Positions 8,159 to 16,421 of a stretch of DNA of 64,000 nucleotides are shown here, piece by piece. The notes beneath the pieces are model-generated. The model worked only from the letters and a program-made list of their open reading frames with translations. It did not search any database and had not been told where the DNA came from. The position numbers and the translations under genes are program-made. Position 1 is the first letter of the stretch; the number at the start of each line of letters is the position of its first letter. The stretch comes from Betaproteobacteria bacterium (GTDB lineage Bacteria; Pseudomonadota; Gammaproteobacteria; Burkholderiales; Casimicrobiaceae), in NCBI GenBank assembly GCA_029884335.1, contig JAOUIA010000012.1:1-64000 (forward strand), in the 5' to 3' direction.

Positions 8159-9331
8159 ATGGAATTCGACCTGACCCCCGAGCAGCGGATGCTGGTGGAC
8201 ACCGTCCGCCGCTTCGTTGCCGCCGAACTGCTGCCGCTCGAAGACGAGATCGAGGCGACCGGGCAGCTGGACCCGGCGAAGGCACGCGCGATCTTCGAAA
8301 GGTCGCGGGCGCTCGGCTTCTACGCGATGAACATCCCCGAGCAGTACGGCGGGGGCGGCCTGTCCGCAGTCGACACCATGCTCGCCGAGGAGCAGTTCGG
8401 CCACGCGAAGGACATCCTGATCCGCCGCGCTTTCGGCAACGTCTACGAGTCGCTGCTCGAGGGCACCGACGAGCAGAAGCGGCGCTGGCTGCTGCCCGCG
8501 GTGCGCGGCGAGCGCACCTGCTCGATCGCGATCACCGAGCCCGGCGCCGGCTCGGACGCCGCGTCCATCGCGACGCGCGCGATGCGCGAGGGTGGCGGCT
8601 GGAAGCTCTTCGGCCAGAAGCACTTCGTCAGCGACGGCCTGTGCTCGGACTTCTTCATCGTCTCGGCGGTGACGAGCCCGGAGGCGCGCCCGCGACACGT
8701 CTCGCTCTTCCTCGTGGACAAGGACCTGCCCGGCGTCACCGTCGGACGCGACCAGCCGATGATGGGCCTGACCGGCACCAGCCACGTCGAGCTGTTCTTC
8801 GATGGCACAAGCCTCGGGCCGGAGCACCTGCTCGGCGCCGAGGGACGCGGGCTCGCGATCATGTACGGCACGCTCGGCCGCGTGCGCCTCGGCCAGGTGG
8901 GCGCGCGCGCCATCGGCAAGGCGTCCCGTCTCTGCAAGCTCATGACGGACTACGCGAACGAGCGCCAGCAGTTCGGCCGCCCGATCGGCGAGTTCCAGAT
9001 GGTCCAGCAGATGATCGCCGACAGCGTCATCGAGATCAACGGCGCGCGCCTGATGCTGCTGCGCGCCGCGTGGGAGATCGACCAGGGCCGCGACGCGCGC
9101 GAGTGGATCGCGATGGTCAAGGTCGAGGCCGCGGAGACGCTCGGGCGCGTCGCCGACCGCGCCGTGCAGGTGTTCGGCGGCATGGGCTACTGCGCCCGGA
9201 TGCCGATCGAGCGGCTGTACCGCGACGCGCGCATCTTCCGCATCTTCGACGGCACCTCGGAGATCCACCGCGGCGTCATCGCACGAAGCGCGCTGACGCT
9301 CGGCGCCCCGCTCTGGGACATCGGCGCGTAG
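8159..9331 (+). CDS. Acyl-CoA dehydrogenase family protein
   Basis: 390 residues, the standard length. N-terminal helical domain (FDLTPEQRMLVDTVRRFVA), the flavin/substrate loop 'CSIAITEPGAGSDAAS' and the C-terminal FAD-binding helices 'ERQQFGRPIGEFQMVQQMIAD' and 'QVFGGMGYCARMPIERLYRD'. It would introduce a 2,3-double bond in an acyl-CoA using FAD, passing electrons to ETF. At the position where medium-chain enzymes carry the catalytic Glu (YEGT), this protein has FDGTSEI with Asp, seen in some family members with unusual substrates. Divergent from tetR and convergent on the TIM-barrel gene. It may supply one CoA-dependent step of the neighbouring operon (inference). Confidence 0.88.
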   Translation: MEFDLTPEQRMLVDTVRRFVAAELLPLEDEIEATGQLDPAKARAIFERSRALGFYAMNIPEQYGGGGLSAVDTMLAEEQFGHAKDILIRRAFGNVYESLLEGTDEQKRRWLLPAVRGERTCSIAITEPGAGSDAASIATRAMREGGGWKLFGQKHFVSDGLCSDFFIVSAVTSPEARPRHVSLFLVDKDLPGVTVGRDQPMMGLTGTSHVELFFDGTSLGPEHLLGAEGRGLAIMYGTLGRVRLGQVGARAIGKASRLCKLMTDYANERQQFGRPIGEFQMVQQMIADSVIEINGARLMLLRAAWEIDQGRDAREWIAMVKVEAAETLGRVADRAVQVFGGMGYCARMPIERLYRDARIFRIFDGTSEIHRGVIARSALTLGAPLWDIGA

Positions 9332-9339
9332 CGCGGGAG

Positions 9340-9363
9340 GCCGCCACGCAACGGTCCGGCGGC
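9340..9363. terminator. Possible bidirectional terminator hairpin
   Basis: GCCGCC (9340-9345) and GGCGGC (9358-9363) form a 6-bp stem with a 12-nt loop between two convergent gene ends, 9331 and 9365. There is no T-run on either side, so this is only a weak candidate. Confidence 0.25.
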
Positions 9364-9364
9364 G

Positions 9365-10192
9365 CTAGACGGAAGTCCGCATCCGCTGCTTGATCGTGGC
9401 GATCACTTCGTCCGGCTCGCGCCGCCACCAGTTGCGCTGCGAGAAGATCTCGACCTCGACGTAGCCGTCGTAGCCGGCCTCCTCGACCGCGTGTCGCAGC
9501 GCCGGGAGGTCGATGATGCCGTCGCCCATCATCCCGCGGTCGAGGCGCAGGTCCTGCGTGTCGGCGAGCCAGTCGCTCACGTGGAACGAGATGATGCGCC
9601 GCCCCGCCCGGGCGATCGACTCGAGGAGCTGCGGATCCCACCACACCGCGTAGGTGTCCACGGCGATGCCGACGGCGTCGTCGGCGCCCAGCGCGTCGCA
9701 CCAGTCATTGGCCAGCCCCACCGTCGACAGGACCGAGCGGTTCGCGCACACCATCGGATGCAGCGGCTCGAGGGCGAGCTTCACGCCGACGGCGCGCGCG
9801 TGAGGCACGAGCTCGCCGAGCGCGTCGAGCGCGCGGCCGCGCGCGCCGCGGACATCCTTGTCGCGCGCGTCCACGCCGCCGGCGACGAACACGAGGCACG
9901 GCGCGCCCAGCGCGGCGGCCTCGTCGAGCGCTGCACGCACGTCGTCGAGCGCCTTCGCGCGCTCGCCGGGCTCAGGCGAGGTGACCAGGCCCGCGAAGCA
10001 ATAGCCGGACAGGCGCATGCCGCTGTCGGCGACGAGCTTGGCGGTGGCCGCGACCCCGTGCTCGCGCGTCTTCTCGCGCCACAGGCTGGTGCAGCGCAGG
10101 CCGTGGCGGGCGAGCGCCGCGACGAACTGCGGCGTCGTGCACTGCGGCGGCAGCGTCACCTGGTGGATCGAGATGCGGTCGTCGGCAACCAT
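9365..10192 (-). CDS. Sugar phosphate isomerase/epimerase (xylose isomerase-like TIM barrel)
   Basis: 275 residues with the AP_endonuc_2/IolE-like fold pattern: 'ISIHQVTLPPQCTTPQFVAALARHG', 'GVKLALEPLHPMVCANRSVLST' with the first metal-binding Glu, 'VGIAVDTYAVWWDP' with the Asp, 'IISFHVSDWLAD' with a His, and 'YDGYVEVEIFS' with the last Glu. It therefore keeps the usual metal ligands and should act on a keto/hydroxy sugar or cyclitol-like compound as an isomerase, epimerase or dehydratase. It is the last gene of the 11-gene operon that begins at 18231; its ATG overlaps the stop of a truncated SDR stub as TGATG. Confidence 0.85.
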   Translation of the reverse strand: MVADDRISIHQVTLPPQCTTPQFVAALARHGLRCTSLWREKTREHGVAATAKLVADSGMRLSGYCFAGLVTSPEPGERAKALDDVRAALDEAAALGAPCLVFVAGGVDARDKDVRGARGRALDALGELVPHARAVGVKLALEPLHPMVCANRSVLSTVGLANDWCDALGADDAVGIAVDTYAVWWDPQLLESIARAGRRIISFHVSDWLADTQDLRLDRGMMGDGIIDLPALRHAVEEAGYDGYVEVEIFSQRNWWRREPDEVIATIKQRMRTSV

Positions 10193-10260
10193 CAGCAGAC
10201 GCCCGGCGTGACGCCGCCGCCGGAGACCACGACCGCCCTGCCTGCGAATGCGTTGCCCAT
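10192..10260 (-). pseudogene. 22-codon stub resembling the start of an SDR gene
   Basis: An ATG at 10260 opens a 22-residue reading frame beginning MGNAFAGRAVVVSGGG, which looks like the first strand and glycine-rich turn of a short-chain dehydrogenase (usually followed by a GIG motif), and then stops. The stop overlaps the ATG of the TIM-barrel gene. The likeliest explanation is deletion of the rest of an SDR gene, leaving a leader that may now couple translation of the TIM-barrel gene to upstream translation. The match is short, so homology is tentative. Confidence 0.4.
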
Positions 10261-10270
10261 CTGCGCCCCT

Positions 10271-11065
10271 TCAGCGTCCGGTCCACTTCGGCTTGCGCTT
10301 CTCGGCGAACGCGCGCGGGCCTTCGCGCGCATCCTCGCTCGCGAGCATGCGCCGTGCCGCCGGATACTGCGCGCGCATCGCTGCCTCCAGGCTGGAGTGG
10401 TTCCCGCTCTGCAGCATCACCTGCTTCGAGGCTTCGAGTGCCAGCGGCGCACACGCGAGCAGCCCGCGCGCGACGTCCCTGGCCGCCGCAAGCGCCTGCC
10501 CGCGCGGCACCACGCGATTGACCAGCCCGATCCGGCGCGCTTCCTCGGCGTCGATGCGCTGCGCCGTCAGCACCAGCCACATCGCCTCCTTCATGGGCAG
10601 CTGCCGCGCGAGCCGCTGCAGGGCGCCGCCGCCGAGCGCTGCGAGCCCCACCAGCGGCTCCGGCAGCGCGAACTGCGCGTGCTCGGAGGCGACCGCGAGG
10701 TCGCACGCCGCGAGGATCTCGACGCCGCCGCCGAGGCACAGGCCGTTCACCGCGGCGACGACCGGCTTGAACAGGTCGAAGCGCTTCGTGATGCCGGCGA
10801 ACCCGCCCTTCGGGTACTCGTAGTCGCCGGTGACTGCCAGCGACTTGAGATCGGTGCCCACGCAAAACGCGCGATCGCCCGTGCCGGTGACGATCGCGAC
10901 CCGCAGTTCGGCGTCGTCGGCATACAGGTCGAACGCCCGCGACAGCTCGACGTGCGCAGGAAGGTGCAGGGCGTTCAGCACCTCGGGCCGGTCGAGCGTG
11001 ATCGTCAGGATGCCTTCCTCGCGCTCGAGGCGGATGAACTGGAAGCCGTCGAATGCCTTTCCCAT
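10271..11065 (-). CDS. Enoyl-CoA hydratase/isomerase family protein
   Basis: 264 residues with the crotonase pattern: 'GILTITLDRPEVLNALHLPA', the oxyanion-hole segment 'GDRAFCVGTDLK', 'KPVVAAVNGLCLGGGVEILAACD' and 'FALPEPLVGLAALGGGALQRLARQLP'. Crotonase-fold enzymes hydrate, isomerise or cleave acyl-CoA thioesters. Its position beside MaoC and a class III CoA-transferase in the same operon implies that part of the pathway runs on CoA esters. It lies 10 bp downstream of a Gfo/Idh gene. The specific reaction cannot be told from the sequence. Confidence 0.88.
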   Translation of the reverse strand: MGKAFDGFQFIRLEREEGILTITLDRPEVLNALHLPAHVELSRAFDLYADDAELRVAIVTGTGDRAFCVGTDLKSLAVTGDYEYPKGGFAGITKRFDLFKPVVAAVNGLCLGGGVEILAACDLAVASEHAQFALPEPLVGLAALGGGALQRLARQLPMKEAMWLVLTAQRIDAEEARRIGLVNRVVPRGQALAAARDVARGLLACAPLALEASKQVMLQSGNHSSLEAAMRAQYPAARRMLASEDAREGPRAFAEKRKPKWTGR

Positions 11066-11075
11066 CGCGCCCCCC

Positions 11076-12104
11076 TCACTTGCTGCCGAACTGCGCGCGG
11101 AACTCGCGCAGCGCCTCGTCGATGACCCACGCCGTCCGCACGGCGCTCTCGCCGTTGCTCGGGCAACGCCCGCGACCGTTCATCTCGTCGACGATCGTCT
11201 GGATCAGCGGTTCGTGGACATAAGGCGGATCCGCCACCGGGAACTCCTCGATCGCGCCGCCACGATGCACCCGGATCGGATCCGGCGGTCGGCCGGAAGG
11301 CGGCGACAACGGGGGGAACGTCGAGTAGCGGATGCGGCCTTCCGAGCCGACGATCTCGTTGTACTCGTCGTCCAGATCGGTCGTGAAGCACCACGAGCCG
11401 CTGCCGAGGACGCCCGAAGCGAAGCGGAACGACGCCGCGACGACATCCTCGGCAGGGTAGGCGCCGGCCTGGTTCGCCGCGAAAGCGCGTACTTCCGCGA
11501 TCGGTCCGAGCACGAAGTCGAGGATGTCCAGCGTGTGGCCGACCGCCTCGAAGAAGATGCCGCCGCCGGATTGCGTAGGGTCGAGCCGCCAGCTCCAGAA
11601 CGGCCCGCGCATGGCCTCCGGCGACGGAACGGCGTGGTGGTGGCGCATCGTCGCCATGCGCACTTCGCCGATCGCGCCCCCCTGCACGAGCTCGCGCAGC
11701 TTGAGAAAGCGCGGCAGCGCGCGGCGGTAATAGGCGACCCAGAGCGGAACGCCTGCCTTCGCGCACGCGTCGATCATGCGCAGGCACTGCGCGTGGCTCA
11801 TGGCCGCCGGCTTCTCGACCAGCACGGGCTTTCCCGCGGCGGCACAGCGCAGCACGTAGTCGCAGTGCGAGTCCGTGCGGGTCGCCACGTACACGGCGTC
11901 GACGTCCGGCGCGGCGATCACGTCCTCCGCGTCGGCGTGCCAGCGGGGCACGCCGTGCTTCGCCGCGAACGACTTTGCGCGATCGCCGTTGCGATCGGCC
12001 ACCGCGATCATCGTCGAGTCGCGTGCCCGCAGGAACCCCGGTCCGCTCTTCTGCTGCGCGACCTCGCCGCAGCCGATCATGCCCCAGCGGATCGTCCTCG
12101 CCAT
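11076..12104 (-). CDS. Gfo/Idh/MocA family oxidoreductase
   Basis: 342 residues beginning MARTIRWGMIGCGEVAQQKS, with Rossmann dinucleotide motif GCGEV, the EKP motif in VLVEKPAAM and a C-terminal domain with 'SGGGIFFEAVGHTLDILDF' (the catalytic His region). It is a clear paralogue of the protein encoded at 13317-14306, sharing 'WVAYYRRALPRF' and 'IGEVRM', so the operon holds a duplicated dehydrogenase pair. An alternative GTG at 12116 would overlap the aroQ stop as GTGA; I kept the ATG because the paralogue starts at the same conserved TIRWG. Likely oxidises a hydroxyl on a sugar- or cyclitol-like intermediate. Confidence 0.87.
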   Translation of the reverse strand: MARTIRWGMIGCGEVAQQKSGPGFLRARDSTMIAVADRNGDRAKSFAAKHGVPRWHADAEDVIAAPDVDAVYVATRTDSHCDYVLRCAAAGKPVLVEKPAAMSHAQCLRMIDACAKAGVPLWVAYYRRALPRFLKLRELVQGGAIGEVRMATMRHHHAVPSPEAMRGPFWSWRLDPTQSGGGIFFEAVGHTLDILDFVLGPIAEVRAFAANQAGAYPAEDVVAASFRFASGVLGSGSWCFTTDLDDEYNEIVGSEGRIRYSTFPPLSPPSGRPPDPIRVHRGGAIEEFPVADPPYVHEPLIQTIVDEMNGRGRCPSNGESAVRTAWVIDEALREFRAQFGSK

Positions 12105-12112
12105 CGAACCGC

Positions 12113-12556
12113 TCACGCGCCGCCCGCGGCGGAGACCGCCGCACGCAGGCCGAGCAGGTAGCTGTCGACGCCGAACCCGCAGATCTGCCCGCGGACGATC
12201 TCCCCGAACACCGAGTGGTGGCGGAACGCCTCGCGCGCGTGGATGTTCGACATGTGGATCTCGACCACCGGCACGGTCAGGATCGCCAGTGCGTCGCGCA
12301 ATCCGTAGCTGTAGTGCGTCCAGGCGCCGGCGTTGATCACCACCGCGTCGACGTTCTCGGCGAACGCCTGGTGGACGCGCTCGCACATCGCGCCCTCGTG
12401 GTTGGTCTGGAATGCGACGACCTCGACGCCAAGCTCCCGGCCCAGGGCGCGCATCTTCTCGTCGATCTCCGCGAGCGTGATCGTGCCGTACTGGACAGGG
12501 TCGCGCTTGCCGAACATGTTGTGGTTGATGCCGTGGAGCATGAGGATCTTCTTCAT
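12113..12556 (-). CDS. Type II 3-dehydroquinate dehydratase-like protein (AroQ family)
   Basis: 147 residues, the normal AroQ length. Conserved: KRDPVQYG with the active-site Arg and Tyr (about 18 and 23), 'FQTNHEGAM', 'INAGAWTHYSYGLRDAL' and 'HMSNIHAREAFRHHSV'. Divergent: the signature NGPNLN is HGINHN here, losing the Pro, and THTS is THYS. Real AroQ enzymes trans-dehydrate 3-dehydroquinate; the altered loop suggests a related keto-acid substrate or a specialised catabolic paralogue. It sits between an SDR and a Gfo/Idh gene rather than beside accB/accC, where betaproteobacterial aroQ is often found. Start ATG at 12556. Confidence 0.8.
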   Translation of the reverse strand: MKKILMLHGINHNMFGKRDPVQYGTITLAEIDEKMRALGRELGVEVVAFQTNHEGAMCERVHQAFAENVDAVVINAGAWTHYSYGLRDALAILTVPVVEIHMSNIHAREAFRHHSVFGEIVRGQICGFGVDSYLLGLRAAVSAAGGA

Positions 12557-12579
12557 GGCTAGCCCTTCCGCAGTGGACT

Positions 12580-13320
12580 TCAATACGTCGCGCGCCCGCC
12601 GGAGAGATCGAAGGCGAAGCCGGTGGTGAAGCTGCACTCGGGCCCGGCGATCCACGCCACCATCGCGGCGATCTCCCCGACCGTGAGGAACCGGCCCATC
12701 GGGATCTTGGCTTTCGCCGCGGCGATGTGCTCGGGGGTCATTTCCCTGAACAGGTCGGTCTCGGTGATGACCGGCGCGATCGCGTTCACCAGGACGCCCG
12801 TGCCGACCAGCTCGCGCGCAAGCGACTTGGTGAAGCCCAGCACGCCCGCCTTCGCCGCGGCGTACGCGGCGATGTACGGCGCGCCTTCCTTGCCGACGAT
12901 CGACGAGACGTTGACGATGCGGCCGTAGCCGGCGGCGCGCATCCTCGGCACGGCCACCCGGCAACAGTGGAAGACGCCGGTCAGGTCGACGCGCAGCACG
13001 CGATCCCATGCGTCGAGCGGGTAGTCCTGCACGGGCAGCACCGGGCCGTTGATGCCGGCGTTGTTGACCAGGATGTCGATCCGCTCGAGCGCGTTGCTCG
13101 TGGCTGCGAAGCCGCGCTCGACCGACGCGTAGTCGCCGACGTCGACGGCAACGCCAAGCGCCGGCCGGAATCCGGCGGCCGCTTCGTCCAGTCCCGAAAG
13201 GTCGCGATCCCACACGACGACCCGGCAACCCTCGGCCGCGAGGCGGGCCGCGATGCCTCGTCCGATGCCGCGTGCGCCGCCGGTGACGATCGCCACCTGC
13301 CCTGCCAGCGACCCGCTCAC
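12580..13320 (-). CDS. Short-chain dehydrogenase/reductase (SDR)
   Basis: 246 residues of classical SDR type. NAD(P) motif TGGARGIG near residue 14, 'LVNNAGI' in the middle, catalytic Ser in 'IVNVSSIVGKEG', and YxxxK in 'IAAYAAAKAGVLGFTKSLA'. The acidic WDRD after the second strand suggests NAD(H) preference. The GTG start at 13320 overlaps the stop of the upstream Gfo/Idh gene (GTGA), a coupled pair. It would interconvert an alcohol and a ketone in the operon's pathway. Confidence 0.9.
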   Translation of the reverse strand: MSGSLAGQVAIVTGGARGIGRGIAARLAAEGCRVVVWDRDLSGLDEAAAGFRPALGVAVDVGDYASVERGFAATSNALERIDILVNNAGINGPVLPVQDYPLDAWDRVLRVDLTGVFHCCRVAVPRMRAAGYGRIVNVSSIVGKEGAPYIAAYAAAKAGVLGFTKSLARELVGTGVLVNAIAPVITETDLFREMTPEHIAAAKAKIPMGRFLTVGEIAAMVAWIAGPECSFTTGFAFDLSGGRATY

Positions 13321-14306
13321 GCCGTCCTCCTCGTCGCGCCGAGGCGGTAATCGCGCAGCATCGCGTCGGCGACCGCGGTCGTGCGCAGCGCCGTCTCGCC
13401 CGTGCTCGGGCACGCCGCACTGCCATTCAGCTCGTCGACGATCGACTGGATCAGCGGCTGGTGCACGTGCGGCGGGTCGCCGACCGGCCGCTCCTCGACG
13501 GTTGTGCCGCGGCAGAGGCGGATGGGCACGGGCCGCGTGGTGCTGAAGACGATGCGCCCGCGCGAGCCGACGATCTCGTTGGCTTCGTCGTCGAACCCGG
13601 CCGCGAAGCACCACGCGCCGTTGCCGAGCACGCCGCCGGCGTGCCGCCAGCTTGCGGCGATCGAGTCCTCGGGAGCGTACGCGCCGGCCAGGTTGGCGGC
13701 GAACGCGCGCACCGTCTCGATGGGCCCGAGCAGAAAGTCGAGGAAGTCGAGCGTGTGGCTCGCGACGTCGAGGAAGAGGCCGCCGCCGGACACCGCCGGA
13801 TCGACGCGCCACGCCTGCGCGGGCGTGAGCGCGGCGCGGACGAAGTGGCGCACGGTGACCATCCGCACCTCGCCGATCGCGCCGTCGCGCACGAGGTCGC
13901 ACACGGCGCGGAAGCGCGGCAACGCGCGCCGGTAGTACGCCACCCACAGCGGAACGCGCGCCTGTCGGCAGGCCGCGATCATGGCCGCGCAGTCGGTGGC
14001 ATCCATGGCCATGGGCTTCTCTACCAGCACCGGCTTGCCCGCGGCCGCGCAGCGCTCGACGTACGTCCGATGCGTGCTCGGCGGCGTGGCGACGTACACC
14101 GCGTCGACGTCGCTCGCCCGGATGATCGCGTCCGCGTCGTCGGTCCAGCGCGGGACGCCGTGCCTGCGCGCGTAGTCGGCGGCGAGCGTGCCGTCGCGGC
14201 GCATGACCGCGACGAGCGCCGAGTGCGCGGCCTTCGCGAATCCCGGGCCGCTCTTCACCTCGGTCACGTCGCCGCAGCCGACGATGCCCCAGCGGATCGT
14301 CTTCAT
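13317..14306 (-). CDS. Gfo/Idh/MocA family oxidoreductase (paralogue of the 11076-12104 gene)
   Basis: 329 residues beginning MKTIRWGIVGCGDVTEVKSG. Rossmann motif GCGDV, EKP in VLVEKPMAM, and a C-terminal 'SGGGLFLDVASHTLDFLDFLLG' segment with the usual catalytic histidine region. It resembles the neighbouring Gfo/Idh protein closely along its length, which indicates tandem duplication with the SDR and AroQ-like genes now between the copies. It is 17 bp downstream of the aroE-like gene and overlaps the SDR gene by 4 bp. Confidence 0.87.
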   Translation of the reverse strand: MKTIRWGIVGCGDVTEVKSGPGFAKAAHSALVAVMRRDGTLAADYARRHGVPRWTDDADAIIRASDVDAVYVATPPSTHRTYVERCAAAGKPVLVEKPMAMDATDCAAMIAACRQARVPLWVAYYRRALPRFRAVCDLVRDGAIGEVRMVTVRHFVRAALTPAQAWRVDPAVSGGGLFLDVASHTLDFLDFLLGPIETVRAFAANLAGAYAPEDSIAASWRHAGGVLGNGAWCFAAGFDDEANEIVGSRGRIVFSTTRPVPIRLCRGTTVEERPVGDPPHVHQPLIQSIVDELNGSAACPSTGETALRTTAVADAMLRDYRLGATRRTA

Positions 14307-14323
14307 GACCGTCGCGGCGCGCG

Positions 14324-15142
14324 TCAGGCGAGCGGCACTGTCAGCTGCCGGATCAGCGGCGCGGAGTCCGGCCGCACGCCGCGCCACCACTCGAACGCCT
14401 CCACGGCCTGCTCGACCAGCATGCCCACCCCGTCGGCGACGGCGCGCGTGCGCCCGGTCTCGCTCGCGAGGCGCAGGAACGGCGTCAGACCCTTGCCGTA
14501 GACCAGGTCATAGGCAAGGCAGTCCTTGCCGAACTGCGCCGCGCCCACCGGGGGCAGTTCGCCCGTCATGCTGCACGAGGTCGCATTGACCACCACGTCG
14601 AACGCCTCGTCCCCGAGGTCGGGGTAGCCGCCGGTGACCACGTTGCCGTGGCGGCCGAATTCCTCGCCGAGCCGGGTGGCCTTTGCCACCGTGCGATTGG
14701 CGACGAACAGGAGCTTCGGCTCCGCCTGCAGGAACGGCAGCATCGCGCCGCGGGCAGCGCCTCCGGCGCCCAGCACCAGCACGCGCTTTCCCTTCATCGG
14801 GAAGCCCTGGTTGCGCTGGATGTCGTTGGCGAGCCCCACGCCGTCGTAGTTCTCGGCGATCGCCCGGTCGCCTTCGAACTTCACGCAGTTGACCGCGCCC
14901 GCGAGCCGGGCGCGCTCGCGACATTCTGTCGCGTACGCGAACGCGTCGAGCTTGAAGGGCTTGGTCACGTTGATGCCGCGCCCGCCCTCGGCGCGAAAGC
15001 GGTCGACGGCCGGCGCGAACGCATCCGCCTCGATCAGCTCGTAGGTCAGGTCCTGCGCGGTCTGGCGCGCGAAGGCGCCGTGCACGATCGGCGACTTCGA
15101 CTGCCCGAGCGGCTTGCCCACCAGTCCATACCGGTCCGTCAC
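14324..15142 (-). CDS. Shikimate dehydrogenase-like protein (AroE paralogue 1)
   Basis: 272 residues, standard AroE size. Shikimate-carboxylate serines are present in QSKSP (about 15 and 17), the catalytic Lys in NVTKPFK (about 64), Asn in GAVNC (about 85), Asp in NYDG (about 100), and the NADP motif GAGGAARG. It is close to betaproteobacterial housekeeping AroE, but NTDG is changed to NYDG and the NATSxGM motif to NATSCSM. The Thr replaced by Tyr normally contacts shikimate, so a shifted substrate is possible. GTG start overlaps the CoA-transferase stop (GTGA). The operon context favours a catabolic rather than biosynthetic role, though it could be the only active AroE in this window. Confidence 0.88.
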   Translation of the reverse strand: MTDRYGLVGKPLGQSKSPIVHGAFARQTAQDLTYELIEADAFAPAVDRFRAEGGRGINVTKPFKLDAFAYATECRERARLAGAVNCVKFEGDRAIAENYDGVGLANDIQRNQGFPMKGKRVLVLGAGGAARGAMLPFLQAEPKLLFVANRTVAKATRLGEEFGRHGNVVTGGYPDLGDEAFDVVVNATSCSMTGELPPVGAAQFGKDCLAYDLVYGKGLTPFLRLASETGRTRAVADGVGMLVEQAVEAFEWWRGVRPDSAPLIRQLTVPLA

Positions 15143-16389
15143 GCGCTCCTCGCTGGCTGCGGCAGCCGGTCCACGGCCGCTTCCGCATAGAGTACCCCGT
15201 CGCGCACCATCGCCTCGATCTCCGCGTCGCCAAAGCCGAGCTCGGCGGCGACCTCGCGATTGTGCTGGCCCATCAGCGGCGCCACGCGCCGCGGCGTCGC
15301 ATCGCAGTCGGAGAACTTGAACGGTATGTTGGCGAGCCGCACCTTGCCCATCACCGGGTGCTCCTGCTCGACGATCATGTTGCGCGCCCGGATCTGCGGG
15401 TCGGCGATGACCTCGTCGATGCGCGCCACCTTCGAGCACGGCACTTCCGCCGCGTCGAGCGCCTCGACGCACTGCGCCACCGTGCGGTCCTGCGTCCAGG
15501 CCTTCACGCGCGCGAGCGCCTCGAGCCGGTTTGCGTTGCGGTTCTCGGTGCCGTGGAAGCGCGGATCGGCCGCCAGCGCATCGCCGCCGATCAGCTTCGC
15601 GAGCCGCAGCCAGGCATCCTCGACCTGCGCGGCGATCACGAGGTCGCCGTCGCGCGCGGGGAACACGCCGTAGACGGTCGACTGCGGCAGGTCGTGGCCG
15701 GAACGCCTGGGGATCTCCTTGCCGACGCTCATCGTGTAGCACTGCACCGCGTAGTCGTGCATGCCGACCATGCAGTCGTAGAGCGCGATGTCGACGTGGC
15801 GGCCCTTGCCGCTGCCCGCGCGCCCGAGAAGCGCGGCGCACACGCCGGCCACGCCGTGGATGCCGGCGTACATGTCGGCGAGCGGCATGCGGAACAGCGG
15901 CGGCGGCTCGCCCGGCACGCCGATCAGGTCCATCGCGCCGCTGCGCGCCTCCGCGATCAGGCCGAAGCCGGGACGCTCCGAGTCGGGACCGGTGTGTCCG
16001 TAGGCCGACACCGAGCAGTAGACGAGTCGCGGATTGAGCGCGGCGAGTTGCTGGTAGCCGAGGCCGAGCTTGTCGAGCGCGCCGGGACGGTAGTTCTCCA
16101 CGAACACGTCGGCGCTGCTGACGAGCTTGTGCAGGAGGTCGAGACCGCGCGGGTCCTTCACGTTGACGCACAGCCCTCGCTTGCCCATGTTCTGCTGCAG
16201 GAAGTAGCCGCTCTGGCCCGGACCCGCGATCCAGGCGTGCACGCGGCCGGCGTCGCCCGCCTTCGGGCGCTCGACCTTGATCACGTCGGCGCCCAGCCCC
16301 GCGAGACAGCGCGAGAGATAGGGGCCGGCCAGGAAGTGCGTGTAGTCGACCACGCGGATGCCGGCCAGCGGCAGGGGTTGCGTTGACAT
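15139..16389 (-). CDS. CaiB/BaiF class III CoA-transferase
   Basis: 416 residues. Typical N-terminus 'LAGIRVVDYTHFLAGPYLSRCLAGLGADVIKVE', 'NMGKRGLCVNVKDPRG', the catalytic Asp region 'GEPPPLFRMPLADMYAGIHG', and 'HVDIALYDCMVGMHDY'. It moves CoA between carboxylic acids (formyl-, succinyl- or acetyl-CoA as donor), so it would activate the operon's acid substrate. ATG at 16389 with GGAG 6 nt upstream. It is coupled to the aroE-like gene (4-bp overlap) and follows the maoC-like gene. Confidence 0.92.
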   Translation of the reverse strand: MSTQPLPLAGIRVVDYTHFLAGPYLSRCLAGLGADVIKVERPKAGDAGRVHAWIAGPGQSGYFLQQNMGKRGLCVNVKDPRGLDLLHKLVSSADVFVENYRPGALDKLGLGYQQLAALNPRLVYCSVSAYGHTGPDSERPGFGLIAEARSGAMDLIGVPGEPPPLFRMPLADMYAGIHGVAGVCAALLGRAGSGKGRHVDIALYDCMVGMHDYAVQCYTMSVGKEIPRRSGHDLPQSTVYGVFPARDGDLVIAAQVEDAWLRLAKLIGGDALAADPRFHGTENRNANRLEALARVKAWTQDRTVAQCVEALDAAEVPCSKVARIDEVIADPQIRARNMIVEQEHPVMGKVRLANIPFKFSDCDATPRRVAPLMGQHNREVAAELGFGDAEIEAMVRDGVLYAEAAVDRLPQPARSA

Positions 16390-16421
16390 CGGATCTCCGG
16401 AGTGGAACGGAACTCGAGGGC

